From LZORAL124-50-18 sp051208045 (lineage in GTDB: Bacteria > Pseudomonadota > Gammaproteobacteria > Pseudomonadales > Oleiphilaceae), in contig JBPJFY010000002.1 of NCBI GenBank assembly GCA_051208045.1, positions 434,001 through 498,000 on the forward strand: a DNA stretch of 64,000 nucleotides. Direction: 5' to 3'. The notes beneath the pieces are model-generated. The model saw only the letters and a program-made list of their open reading frames with translations, searched no databases and was not told where the DNA came from. Position 1 is the first letter of the stretch, and each line of letters begins with the position of its first letter. Shown in pieces: positions 51,945-60,621 of the stretch. The position numbers were made by a program, and so were the translations under genes.

Positions 51945-52901
51945 TTACGCCAACGATTGGCCAATTGTACCTAGATAAGCCAGATATGCCAGTAACATTA
52001 CACCGCCTTCGCCCCGGCTCACTTTGCCTTTTTTCCGCATCACGTAGGCAAAGAGTGCAATAAGGCAGGTGAGTCCCAGCATAAATCCGTAATCGCGTCC
52101 GAAGGAGCCGCCTTCGATTTCGCCTGGATTGAGCAGGCCGGGCATGGGCAAAACGGTGAGCAGGTTGAACAGGTTAGAGCCAATGATGTTGCCCAGCGCG
52201 ATATCATGATGCCCTTTCAGTGCGCTGGCCACAGAAGCAGCCAGTTCAGGCAGGCTGGTGCCCACGGCCACAATGGTGAGGCCAATGATCAGGTCGCTCA
52301 CACCGGCCCAAGTCGCCAGCCCGGTTGCACCCCACACCAACAGTTTTGAACTGGCAATCAGGAGTCCAAGTCCGAAGACAAACCAGAGTATCGCTTCCTT
52401 ATTGGATTCATTCGGGATCTCGTCAAGCTCCGCGTCCAATTCGGGTACGTCGGGGCCTTTGCGGGTTAACACGATGAGCGAAACTACCATCATGAAGAGT
52501 AGAAAGAGTGCGTCCAACAGGCTGAGTGCATTGTCATACAGTGTGATGTAGGCCAGAGCGGTGACAGTCAATAGCAGCGGCATTTCGCGCTTCAAGACGA
52601 TCGACTTGATCGGGAGTGGTGCAATGAGTGCCGTAATGCCCAGTACCAGGCCGATATTGGCGATGTTCGATCCGATGGCATTGCCCACGGCCAGTCCACG
52701 GGCACCCTCCAGCGCAGCGGTTGCGGATACCAGCATTTCAGGCGCTGAGGTACCGAAAGCTACGATGGTCAGGCCGATAACCATGGTGGAAATTCCGGCG
52801 TTTCTGGCAAGAGAGACTGACGCATTGACAAATTTGTCTGCACTCCAGACAAGAAGTATAAGGCCGACGATGATGGCTGCAAAAAAGGCGGCTAATTCCA
52901 T
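51945..52901 (-). CDS. yrbG: CaCA-family Ca2+/Na+ antiporter (YrbG type)
   Basis: 318-residue inner-membrane cation exchanger with two inverted repeats of about five helices. Each repeat has an alpha motif: GLTIVAFGTSAPEMLVS with GNAIGSNIANIGLVLG in the first half, and GLTIVAVGTSLPELAAS with GNIIGSNLFNLLTVLP in the second. An acidic cytoplasmic loop (ELDAELDEIPNESNKE) separates them. Its 3' end is 46 nt from kdsD. In many relatives mlaFEDCB lies on the other side of it; only mlaC remains here. Confidence 0.93.
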   Translation of the reverse strand: MELAAFFAAIIVGLILLVWSADKFVNASVSLARNAGISTMVIGLTIVAFGTSAPEMLVSATAALEGARGLAVGNAIGSNIANIGLVLGITALIAPLPIKSIVLKREMPLLLTVTALAYITLYDNALSLLDALFLLFMMVVSLIVLTRKGPDVPELDAELDEIPNESNKEAILWFVFGLGLLIASSKLLVWGATGLATWAGVSDLIIGLTIVAVGTSLPELAASVASALKGHHDIALGNIIGSNLFNLLTVLPMPGLLNPGEIEGGSFGRDYGFMLGLTCLIALFAYVMRKKGKVSRGEGGVMLLAYLAYLGTIGQSLA

Positions 52902-52932
52902 GAAATATTTTTAAAGATTGGGTTAACTGACG

Positions 52933-52965
52933 ATCATTGGTTCCCTTATCGGGACAGCCAATGAT
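52933..52965. promoter_or_regulatory. Hairpin in the yrbG-mlaC divergent region
   Basis: ATCATTGG (52933-52940) pairs with CCAATGAT (52958-52965), and inside it TCCC (52942-52945) pairs with GGGA (52951-52954), leaving a 5-base loop. TATAGT directly follows and could be a -10 for mlaC. The element lies in the only control region between the divergent yrbG and mlaC genes, so it could be an operator. There is no T-run, so it is not a terminator. Confidence 0.45.
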
Positions 52966-53055
52966 ATAGTTTTGTGCAGGATAAGCAATACTTGCTCCAG
53001 CGGGTGCAAGCCCTTTGGTCCGCTGAGTGCGGGTGACATGTTTAAGGAGACTGTC

Positions 53056-53739
53056 TTGAGAGTGAATGTGGTGAGTAATCCTGGTACGGTGCGTTCAGTG
53101 CTGAGACAGGGGGTGGTGTATGTGCAGGCATTGGTGCTGCTTTTGTTCAGTCACGCGACACTGGCCTTTGTGGATGCCCCGGAAGTTCAAAAAATTGTTG
53201 AGCTGAATACGGCTCAGCTTGTCAGTGAGCTGGAGAAACACAAAAGTCTTTATTACTCGGAACCGGACGCGTTCTACAAAAAAATGGAGGCCGCGTTGGA
53301 AGATGTGGTGGATTTTCGCCGCATAGCCGGGCGCGTCATGGGGCGGTATGCTCGCCATGCGGATAAAAATCAACGTGACCAGTTCGTGGAAACCTTCAAG
53401 AAGAGTCTGTTTTCTACGTATGCCAAGGCACTCGTGGAGAGTGGCGATTTCACCGTTCAAGTCATTGCGTCGAAAATGATTTCCGAACAAAACGATCGTG
53501 CCTCTGTTGAATTGGTTGTGACGTCAAGCTCAGGCAACAGCTACCCGGTGATTTACTCCATGTATATGAATGCAAAGCTGGAAAAATGGCTTCTTGAAAA
53601 CATGATTGTGAACGGTGTGAACGTGGGATTGGCGTTCCGTGATCGTTTCGAAGAAGAAGTGCAAAAATACAAGGGTGATCTGAGTCAGGTGATTCAAAAC
53701 TGGCATGCCGAGCTGGCTTCATCCACGCCTGCCAACTAG
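53056..53739 (+). CDS. mlaC: Phospholipid-binding periplasmic protein MlaC
   Basis: About 227 residues. Periplasmic lipid chaperone of the Mla pathway, shuttling phospholipid between outer-membrane MlaA and inner-membrane MlaFEDB. A signal peptide (core VVYVQALVLLLFSHATLA) is followed by the MlaC fold: VVDFRRIAGRVMGRYARHAD, QRDQFVETFKKSLFSTYAKAL and NGVNVGLAFRDRFEEEV. A TTG at 53056 has TAAGGAG 6 nt before it and is my choice; the ATG at 53038 lacks a ribosome-binding site and is the alternative. No mlaF, mlaE, mlaD or mlaB gene is adjacent, although they normally are. Followed by a clear terminator, then ibaG. Confidence 0.9.
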   Translation: MRVNVVSNPGTVRSVLRQGVVYVQALVLLLFSHATLAFVDAPEVQKIVELNTAQLVSELEKHKSLYYSEPDAFYKKMEAALEDVVDFRRIAGRVMGRYARHADKNQRDQFVETFKKSLFSTYAKALVESGDFTVQVIASKMISEQNDRASVELVVTSSSGNSYPVIYSMYMNAKLEKWLLENMIVNGVNVGLAFRDRFEEEVQKYKGDLSQVIQNWHAELASSTPAN

Positions 53740-53785
53740 ATCGCGCTATTTTTTTGTTGCCAGGCCGGTAATTAGGTATCATGTG

Positions 53786-53810
53786 CGCCCACCCACAGGT
53801 GGGCGTTTTT
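53786..53810 (+). terminator. Rho-independent terminator after mlaC
   Basis: CGCCCACC and GGTGGGCG form a perfect 8-bp stem with a 4-base loop, followed by TTTTT. Located between the mlaC stop (53739) and the ibaG start (53832). Confidence 0.85.
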
Positions 53811-53831
53811 ATTGATTATGGGATAAGTGAA

Positions 53832-54071
53832 ATGAATGCAGATATTGTCCGGCAAAAAGTCTCGTCGCAGCTTGATGGGTGTGAAATATTCGTGGAGGGC
53901 GAGGGAGCAAACTACTTAGTGACCGCCGTTGGGGAAGTCTTTGCCGGACTGTCGCCCGTGAAAAAGCAGCAAGTGGTGTATGCTTGCTTGACGGACGAGC
54001 TGGCAGAAGGAACGATTCATGCGCTCACCATCAAGACCTTCACTCCGGATCAATGGGCTGCGCGCAGCTGA
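53832..54071 (+). CDS. ibaG: BolA-family protein IbaG (YrbA)
   Basis: 79-residue BolA/IbaG protein, linked to iron-sulfur cluster handling with monothiol glutaredoxins and to acid stress. It contains VRQKVSSQLDGCEIFVEGEGANYLVTAVGEVFAGLSPVKKQQVVYACL, with the LDGCEI block where a cluster-ligand Cys or His is expected. The ATG at 53832 is chosen because it follows the mlaC terminator and gives the standard length; a longer frame from 53781 would overlap that terminator. 36 nt before murA, the usual pairing. Confidence 0.93.
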   Translation: MNADIVRQKVSSQLDGCEIFVEGEGANYLVTAVGEVFAGLSPVKKQQVVYACLTDELAEGTIHALTIKTFTPDQWAARS

Positions 54072-54107
54072 TCATTCACCGTCGCAAGACAGATACGAGG
54101 AAAAACC

Positions 54108-55376
54108 GTGGATAAGCTGCTGATCACGGGGGGTAAGCCTCTGGATGGTGAGGTACGTATTTCGGGCGCTAAAAATGCCGCTTTGCCTATACTCGCTGCT
54201 ACGCTTTTGGCGGACGAGCCTGTAACTATCGGAAATCTGCCCCACCTGCAGGATATCACCACCATGATCGCCCTGTTGGGTCGCATGGGGGTTGAGCTGA
54301 TGGTGGATGAAAAAATGTGCATTGAGGTGCGTACCAGTGCTATTCGTGAGTATTCTGCGCCTTACGAGCTGGTGAAAACCATGCGGGCGTCGATTTTGGT
54401 GCTGGGGCCATTGCTGGCTCATTTCGGCCAGGCTGAAGTCTCGTTACCAGGCGGTTGTGCCATTGGGTCACGCCCGGTGGATTTACACTTACGCGGGCTC
54501 GAAGCCATGGGGGCGGAAATCCATGTGGAACAGGGCTATATTCGTGCGCGCAAAGCGGGTCGGTTGAAAGGCGCTCACATTTTTATGGATACGGTAACCG
54601 TTACGGGGACCGAAAACCTCCTGATGGCAGCGACGCTGGCTGAAGGACAAACCATCCTGGAAAATGCGGCCCGGGAACCGGAAGTCGTCGATCTGGCGGA
54701 ATTCTTAATTGCCATGGGGGCAGATATCACCGGACATGGAACGGCGACCATTACCGTCAACGGTGTTCCCAGTCTGAAAGGCTGTACGTATAACGTGCAA
54801 CCGGACAGAATCGAAACCGGGACCTTTCTGGTGGCCGCAGCCTCAACGCGCGGCCGCGTCCGGGTCAAGGGCACCAATGAAAATCTGCTCGAGGCGGTGT
54901 TGTTAAAACTGGAAAAGGCAGGCGCGCACATATCGACGGGCGCTGACTGGATCGAGTTGGACATGAAAGGCAATCGCCCCCGGGCGGTGAATATTCGTAC
55001 AGCGCCACACCCCGCCTTTCCGACAGATATGCAGGCGCAATTTGTTGCAATGAATGCCGTCGCCGAGGGAACGGGCACGGTGATTGAGACCATTTTTGAA
55101 AACCGCTTCATGCATGTGCAGGAACTGAATAGACTGGGTGCATCCATAAAACTGGAGGGCAATACCGCGATTATTACCGGCGTAGAGCAACTGTATGGGG
55201 CTCCTGTGATGGCGACTGATCTGCGCGCTTCGGCCAGTCTTGTAATTGCCGGATTACTGGCACAAGGCGAAACACTGGTGGACCGGATTTATCACATTGA
55301 TCGGGGATATGAGTGCATTGAAGAGAAGCTGCAGGGATTGGGTGGAACCATTCGACGGGTGACAAGTTACCCCTGA
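54108..55376 (+). CDS. murA: UDP-N-acetylglucosamine 1-carboxyvinyltransferase MurA
   Basis: First committed step of peptidoglycan synthesis: transfers enolpyruvate from PEP to UDP-GlcNAc. 422 residues. Two inverse alpha/beta domains. The catalytic Cys117, which is the fosfomycin target, is in LPGGCAIGSRPVDLH. Asp/Arg residues of the active site are in the GTFLVAAASTRGRVRV and AHPAFPTDMQAQFVAMN-like (APHPAFPTDMQAQF) blocks. Start is GTG at 54108, fitting MDKLLITGGKPLDGEV. Followed by hisG. Confidence 0.97.
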   Translation: MDKLLITGGKPLDGEVRISGAKNAALPILAATLLADEPVTIGNLPHLQDITTMIALLGRMGVELMVDEKMCIEVRTSAIREYSAPYELVKTMRASILVLGPLLAHFGQAEVSLPGGCAIGSRPVDLHLRGLEAMGAEIHVEQGYIRARKAGRLKGAHIFMDTVTVTGTENLLMAATLAEGQTILENAAREPEVVDLAEFLIAMGADITGHGTATITVNGVPSLKGCTYNVQPDRIETGTFLVAAASTRGRVRVKGTNENLLEAVLLKLEKAGAHISTGADWIELDMKGNRPRAVNIRTAPHPAFPTDMQAQFVAMNAVAEGTGTVIETIFENRFMHVQELNRLGASIKLEGNTAIITGVEQLYGAPVMATDLRASASLVIAGLLAQGETLVDRIYHIDRGYECIEEKLQGLGGTIRRVTSYP

Positions 55377-55401
55377 AACCGGAAATTGTTTGAGTAGCAA
55401 G

Positions 55402-56034
55402 ATGAATAGAGAACTGACCATTGCGTTATCGAAAGGTCGAATCCTGAAAGAAACGCTGCCGTTATTGGCGAAAGCAGGGATTGAACCGCTGGAGGACATC
55501 AGTGCGAGTCGCAAGTTGATTTTTGACACGACCGCGGCACACGTTAAATTGATCGTGATTCGTGCCACCGATGTTCCGGTGTATGTGCAGTATGGTGGCG
55601 CAGACCTGGGTGTTACAGGCAAAGATGTACTGATGGAGCATGGTGCAGAAGGGGTCAGCGAGTTGCTGGACCTCGGGATCGCAAAATGTAAGTTGATGAC
55701 TGCCGGTCTGCGTGGACAGTCGGCTCCGTCAGGGCGTATCAAGGTGGCAACGAAATTTGTTAGCCTGGCGAAAAACTACTATGCAACGCAGGGGATTCAG
55801 GCGGATATCATCAAGCTGTATGGCGCGATGGAGTTGGCACCCATACTGCAGCTGGCGGATGAAATTGTGGATATCGTGGACACAGGAAATACGCTGCGGG
55901 CAAACGGGTTGGAGCCGAGAGAGCTGATCCATACCATCAGTTCCAGAATGATCGTCAATGCGGGCGCAATGAAGACGAAATACGAACTCATTACGCCCAT
56001 TCTGGATCAAATCTCTCAGGCGGTTAAGCCTTGA
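55402..56034 (+). CDS. hisG: ATP phosphoribosyltransferase HisG, short form
   Basis: 210-residue short-form HisG: first step of histidine synthesis, joining ATP and PRPP. It begins NRELTIALSKGRILKETLPLL and has the PRPP-binding EIVDIVDTGNTLRANGL. It lacks the C-terminal ACT-like regulatory domain of long HisG, so it should need the HisZ subunit, which is not in the window. ATG 55402 is chosen; a TTG at 55390 is also in frame. Followed by hisD after 43 nt. Confidence 0.95.
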   Translation: MNRELTIALSKGRILKETLPLLAKAGIEPLEDISASRKLIFDTTAAHVKLIVIRATDVPVYVQYGGADLGVTGKDVLMEHGAEGVSELLDLGIAKCKLMTAGLRGQSAPSGRIKVATKFVSLAKNYYATQGIQADIIKLYGAMELAPILQLADEIVDIVDTGNTLRANGLEPRELIHTISSRMIVNAGAMKTKYELITPILDQISQAVKP

Positions 56035-56077
56035 GTTTTCCTGATCGACACAGTGTAATTCGAGTGGTGTACTGTTC

Positions 56078-57400
56078 ATGACTATAAAAGTTCGGCAATT
56101 GAATACCTCGCAGCCCGGTTTCAAGGAGCAGCTGGCGCAGCTGCTGGCCTGGGACGAAGTCTCCGATGACAGCGTCAATCAAACGGTCAAGCAGATTATT
56201 GCGGACGTACGGGCAAAAGGTGATGAAGCCTTATTGGCTTATACCAACCGATTTGACGGATTGGATGCGCAATCCGGTGACTCCTTGAAACTGGATAAAG
56301 CGACGTTGACCGCCGCGCTGGCTGCGATTCCTGAAAGCCAGCGTAATGCGCTGCAGCACGCTGCTGATCGGGTGCGCGCCTACCATGAGCGACAGTTGCA
56401 GACCAGCTGGCAGTACACGGAAGCAGATGGCACGGTGCTGGGCCAGAAAGTCACGCCCATGGACAAAGTCGGCCTGTATGTCCCAGGGGGCAAGGCAGCA
56501 TATCCCTCGTCCGTATTGATGAATGCAATTCCTGCGAAGGTGGCCGGTGTTCGCGAGATCGTCATGGTGGTACCGACGCCGAATGGCGTAGTCAACGACA
56601 TGGTGCTGGCAGCCGCCGCCATTTGCGGCGTCGACAGCGTTTTTACCGTGGGTGGCGCGCAAGCTGTCGCGGCGTTGGCGTATGGAACCGAGACCATCCC
56701 GGCGGTCGACAAGATTGTCGGACCGGGTAATATTTATGTGGCGACTGCCAAGCGAGAGGTATTTGGCAAGGTCGGTATCGATATGATTGCTGGCCCCTCG
56801 GAGATACTGGTTGTGTGTGATGGCCAGACAGACCCGGACTGGATCGCCATGGACCTGTTTTCTCAGGCGGAGCACGATGAACAGGCTCAATCGATTCTGG
56901 TTTGTCCGGATCAGACGTTTATTGATGCCGTGCAGACGAGTGTGAACAAACTCCTGCCGGAAATGAGCCGGTCAGCCATTATCCAGGAGTCATTGGCAAC
57001 CCGTGCTGCATTTATCAAGGTCCGTGATCTCGAAGAGGCAGCGGACATTACAAATAGCATTGCGCCAGAGCACCTGGAATTGTCGGTTGAGAACGCGGAA
57101 GCGTATGCAGAAAAGATTCGCCATGCGGGTGCCATCTTTATGGGTAGATATACGGCAGAAGCGCTGGGCGACTACTGCGCCGGACCCAATCACGTTCTGC
57201 CTACTTCCGGAACGGCGCGATTTTCTTCGCCGCTGGGTGTCTATGACTTTCAGAAACGCTCGTCACTCATCGGCTTTTCCCGCAGGGGCGCAAGCGAACT
57301 TGGAAAAACGGCATCCGTACTTGCGCGGGGAGAGGGCTTGGAGGCGCATGCACGCTCCGCGGAATATCGAATTCTTGACGCCGACACCGATAAGGGCTGA
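56078..57400 (+). CDS. hisD: Histidinol dehydrogenase HisD
   Basis: 440 residues. Two-step NAD-dependent oxidation of histidinol to histidine. GLYVPGGKAAYPSSVLMNAIPAKVAGV and VDKIVGPGNIYVATAKREVFG are diagnostic, as is the zinc/catalytic segment FSQAEHDEQAQS with its His. PEHLELSVENAEAYAEKI and GPNHVLPTSGTARFSSPLGVYDF complete the typical set. Between hisG and hisC (15 nt), within the murA-hisG-hisD-hisC cluster. Confidence 0.97.
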   Translation: MTIKVRQLNTSQPGFKEQLAQLLAWDEVSDDSVNQTVKQIIADVRAKGDEALLAYTNRFDGLDAQSGDSLKLDKATLTAALAAIPESQRNALQHAADRVRAYHERQLQTSWQYTEADGTVLGQKVTPMDKVGLYVPGGKAAYPSSVLMNAIPAKVAGVREIVMVVPTPNGVVNDMVLAAAAICGVDSVFTVGGAQAVAALAYGTETIPAVDKIVGPGNIYVATAKREVFGKVGIDMIAGPSEILVVCDGQTDPDWIAMDLFSQAEHDEQAQSILVCPDQTFIDAVQTSVNKLLPEMSRSAIIQESLATRAAFIKVRDLEEAADITNSIAPEHLELSVENAEAYAEKIRHAGAIFMGRYTAEALGDYCAGPNHVLPTSGTARFSSPLGVYDFQKRSSLIGFSRRGASELGKTASVLARGEGLEAHARSAEYRILDADTDKG

Positions 57401-57415
57401 ACTGGGGATAATGTG

Positions 57416-58540
57416 ATGAGCAGCGAAGCCAAAGACAAGGTCGCAGGAAAAGATCGTTCAGAAAGGTGGATTCGACAGGAGATAGCGGAACTGAGTTCCT
57501 ATCATGTTCAGCCTTCCGACGGATTCGTAAAATTGGACGCCATGGAAAATCCCTACGCCTGGCCCGGAGAACTGACAGAAGCCTGGCTGGAACGGTTAAA
57601 GCCTGCGATGTTGAATCGTTACCCGGATCCCAAAGCCCAGAAACTGGCGGTTAAAGTTCGTGACTACTTTGGCATGCCGGCGTCACTGGATCTCATCTTT
57701 GGAAATGGCTCGGATGAACTGATTCAGATCATGGCTATGGCCGTCGCTGGCCCCGGACGCACGCTGCTCGCCCCGGAGCCGGGATTTGTGATGTATGGCA
57801 TGATTGCTCGCTTCGTTGGAATGAATTATGCGGGTGTGCCACTGACAGAGCAGTTTGAGCTGGATGTGTCAGAGATGCTGGCGCAGATCGAAGCGCATGA
57901 TCCAGCGTTGATTTTTCTGGCACAGCCGAACAATCCGACCGGCAATGTCTTTGATTTGTCTGCCACACGCGCCATTATTGAGGCAGCGAATGGATTGGTC
58001 GTGATTGACGAGGCTTACCTGCCATTTACGGATGCGAATCATCTTGATTTGGCGGCAGAGTACGACAATGTGGTCGTGATGCGCACGTTCTCCAAAATGG
58101 GATTGGCCGGGCTGCGACTGGGTATGCTGATCGGGCCACCAACCTGGTTGACTGAATTTGATAAGGTCAGGTTGCCCTATAATATTAATACGCTGACGCA
58201 AGTGAGCGCGGAGTTTGCGCTCGAAAATGTGCACGTGCTTGAAGCGCAGGCACTCACTCTGCGAGAGAGTCGACAGCGTTTATTTGACGCATTGAATGCG
58301 CTGGAAGGGGTGACGGCATTTCCCTCCGAGGCCAATTTCATTTTACTCAGACTCGCCGATGGTTTTGGTGCCAGAGACGTGTTTGAGCATATGAAACAGC
58401 AAGGCGTTTTGGTGAAGTGTGTGGATGGTGGACACCCGCTCCTGAAAAACTGTTTGCGGTTTACGGTGGGCGCAGCGGCAGAGAACGACCAGATGTTGCT
58501 CGCACTGGAGTCTGCCCTGCAAGCACGTTCGAAGCCCTGA
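57416..58540 (+). CDS. hisC: Histidinol-phosphate aminotransferase HisC
   Basis: 374-residue PLP-dependent aminotransferase forming histidinol phosphate from imidazole acetol phosphate. It shows LIFGNGSDELIQIM, QPNNPTGNVFDLSATRAIIE, VIDEAYLPF and the PLP-lysine segment RTFSKMGLAGLRLGM. ATG 57416 follows a GTG at 57413 and is preferred. The upstream hisD stop is 15 nt away. Followed closely by the Nif3-like gene (14 nt). Confidence 0.95.
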   Translation: MSSEAKDKVAGKDRSERWIRQEIAELSSYHVQPSDGFVKLDAMENPYAWPGELTEAWLERLKPAMLNRYPDPKAQKLAVKVRDYFGMPASLDLIFGNGSDELIQIMAMAVAGPGRTLLAPEPGFVMYGMIARFVGMNYAGVPLTEQFELDVSEMLAQIEAHDPALIFLAQPNNPTGNVFDLSATRAIIEAANGLVVIDEAYLPFTDANHLDLAAEYDNVVVMRTFSKMGLAGLRLGMLIGPPTWLTEFDKVRLPYNINTLTQVSAEFALENVHVLEAQALTLRESRQRLFDALNALEGVTAFPSEANFILLRLADGFGARDVFEHMKQQGVLVKCVDGGHPLLKNCLRFTVGAAAENDQMLLALESALQARSKP

Positions 58541-58554
58541 GAAAGGATCCCTGT

Positions 58555-59334
58555 ATGGCTGTCTCTCTGGAAACTCTGGTGAATACCTGTAATGCCTGGT
58601 TAAAGCCGGAAACGATCAGCGATTATTGCCCCAATGGCCTGCAGGTGCAGGGTAACGCGCAGGTAAGCAAAGTGGTTGGCGGTGTTACAGCAAGCCGGGC
58701 GATGATTGAACGCGCGATTGATGCCGGTGCTGATGCCTTGCTCGTTCATCATGGTTTTTTCTGGAAAGGGGAAGCGCCTGAGATTGTTCGCTACAAATAT
58801 GAGCGCATTGCCCGTCTGATCAAGCATGATATCAGTCTCATTGCCTACCACCTGCCGCTGGATGTACAGCCCGAGTTTGGTAACAATGCGGAGTTGGCCC
58901 GTTTGCTTGGGCTGAGTGTCAGCGGCGCTTTGGCAGAGCAAAATGGCTACGCGCTGGGTTCCCTGGGGAGTGGTGGCGATGGATTGGGATTGAGCGATTT
59001 GGTTGACCGCATTCAGGAGCGCTTGCAACGTCCCCCTCAGGTGATTGAAGGGAAGATTGGGGGGCTCGTCAACAATGATCCGGTACCGTCTGTGGCCTGG
59101 TGCACCGGGGCCGCGCAGGGCTATTTTGAGCAGGCCATCGCCCAAGGTGCGGCGGTATATATCACCGGGGAAATTTCTGAACCAACTGTGCATCTGGCGC
59201 GGGAATCGGGCGTGCACTTCATCGCGGCCGGCCATCACGCGACAGAACGTTACGGCGTTCAAGCGCTGGGCCGGAAGCTGGCTGACACCTTGGGTGTGGC
59301 GTTTGAGTTCATTGATGTGGACAACCCTGTCTGA
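58555..59334 (+). CDS. Nif3-like dinuclear metal protein (YbgI family)
   Basis: 259 residues. Metal-dependent hydrolase-fold protein, annotated as GTP cyclohydrolase 1 type 2 homologue; the true activity is unsettled. Conserved blocks: YCPNGLQVQGNAQVSKVVGGVTAS, DALLVHHGFFWKG and ISLIAYHLPLDVQPEFGNNAELARLLG near the start, and HFIAAGHHATERYGVQALG near the end, which supply the metal-binding His and Glu. ATG 58555 is chosen; a frame open from 58417 would overlap hisC. It is 14 nt after hisC and probably in its operon. Confidence 0.9.
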   Translation: MAVSLETLVNTCNAWLKPETISDYCPNGLQVQGNAQVSKVVGGVTASRAMIERAIDAGADALLVHHGFFWKGEAPEIVRYKYERIARLIKHDISLIAYHLPLDVQPEFGNNAELARLLGLSVSGALAEQNGYALGSLGSGGDGLGLSDLVDRIQERLQRPPQVIEGKIGGLVNNDPVPSVAWCTGAAQGYFEQAIAQGAAVYITGEISEPTVHLARESGVHFIAAGHHATERYGVQALGRKLADTLGVAFEFIDVDNPV

Positions 59335-59456
59335 CTCGCTTCATTTCCGCAGAATGTACCACTCGACCTTTATCTACTCGCAATTTGTTCAATAAAAAGG
59401 CAAAATAGCGCGCGAAATTTTCTCGCCATGTCAGGTTATATAGGTATTTGTGAATT

Positions 59457-60557
59457 ATGACCCCGCTAAAGCGTTATCAAAGGGATCTGGAAAAAGACGA
59501 CTTTCATTACGACCGCGCACAGGAACAGGCGGTCATGAAGCTCGATGATTTGTATCACCGATTGATTCTGGCCAGTGCAGTGAAACCGTTGAGCCGGCTG
59601 GGTGCCTTAAAAAACCGGTTCCAGAAAAAGCAGCTGTCGCCGGAGCGCGGATTGTACTTCTGGGGTGGCGTTGGGCGTGGCAAAACTTATTTGATGGACA
59701 ATTTCTACGATAGTCTCCCGTTTGACCGAAAAATGCGGGTGCACTTTCATCGGTTTATGCAGCGGGTACACGCGGAACTGACTAACCTGAAAGGGATAAA
59801 AAATCCGTTGGAGGCTGTTGCAGACAAATTTGCGCAGGAAGCCCGGGTCATCTGCTTTGATGAGTTTTTTGTCAAAGACATTGGTGATGCCATGATATTG
59901 GCCGGCCTGCTGAAAGAATTGTTTGAGCGGCAGGTGACCCTGGTGTGTACGTCGAACATCGTTCCGGATGGGTTGTATCAGGACGGTTTGCAGCGGGCAA
60001 GATTCCTGCCGGCGATTGCTCTGCTCAATGAGCATACTGAAGTGGTTAATGTGGATGGGGGCGTCGATTATCGACTGCGTACGCTGGAGCAGGCGGAATT
60101 ATATCATCATCCATTGGACGCCGCGGCGGACGAAAGTCTGGGTAAGAGTTTTGATGCGCTTGCTGTTGAACTGGGGGCGTCAGAGCGTGATTTGGAGATA
60201 AACAAACGGATCATTCGCTGCATTAAGCACGCGGATGATGTGGTTTGGTTCGACTTTAAGGCACTGTGTGACGGCCCGCGGAGCCAGAATGATTATATAG
60301 AATTGGCGAAAGAGTTCCATGCGGTCTTACTCTCCAATGTGCCAATCATGGGGGGAGAAAAGGATGATCAGGCTCGTCGATTCATCAATTTGGTGGATGA
60401 GTTTTACGATCGCAACGTGAAACTGATTATTTCAGCGGAAGCCCCGATTCATGAGCTGTACAGTGGTGGAAAACTGAATTTCGAATTCGAGCGCACGGAA
60501 AGCCGCTTGCTGGAAATGCAGTCTAAATCCTATCTGGAAGCGGCCCACAAGCCCTGA
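59457..60557 (+). CDS. zapE: Cell division ATPase ZapE (AFG1-like)
   Basis: 366-residue AFG1-family ATPase that associates with the Z-ring under stress in E. coli. Walker A is WGGVGRGKTYLMD, Walker B is VICFDEFFVKDIGDAMIL, and a TSNIVPDGLYQDGLQRARFLPAI sensor segment follows. The C-terminus RTESRLLEMQSKSYL is typical. In many relatives it is followed by rplM-rpsI, but here a thiolase gene lies in the opposite direction. A strong terminator follows. Confidence 0.94.
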   Translation: MTPLKRYQRDLEKDDFHYDRAQEQAVMKLDDLYHRLILASAVKPLSRLGALKNRFQKKQLSPERGLYFWGGVGRGKTYLMDNFYDSLPFDRKMRVHFHRFMQRVHAELTNLKGIKNPLEAVADKFAQEARVICFDEFFVKDIGDAMILAGLLKELFERQVTLVCTSNIVPDGLYQDGLQRARFLPAIALLNEHTEVVNVDGGVDYRLRTLEQAELYHHPLDAAADESLGKSFDALAVELGASERDLEINKRIIRCIKHADDVVWFDFKALCDGPRSQNDYIELAKEFHAVLLSNVPIMGGEKDDQARRFINLVDEFYDRNVKLIISAEAPIHELYSGGKLNFEFERTESRLLEMQSKSYLEAAHKP

Positions 60558-60589
60558 TTTACAAAGCTCTTCTGTACTTGTCAGTACTA

Positions 60590-60619
60590 CAGCCCGCCAT
60601 TGGCGGGCTGTGTGTTTTT
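60590..60619 (+). terminator. Rho-independent terminator after zapE
   Basis: CAGCCCGCC and GGCGGGCTG form a perfect 9-bp stem with a 3-base loop (ATT), then TGTGTTTTT. Placed between zapE (ends 60557) and the convergent thiolase stop (60622). The T-run is only on the rightward side, so it mainly serves zapE. Confidence 0.88.
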
Positions 60620-60621
60620 CA

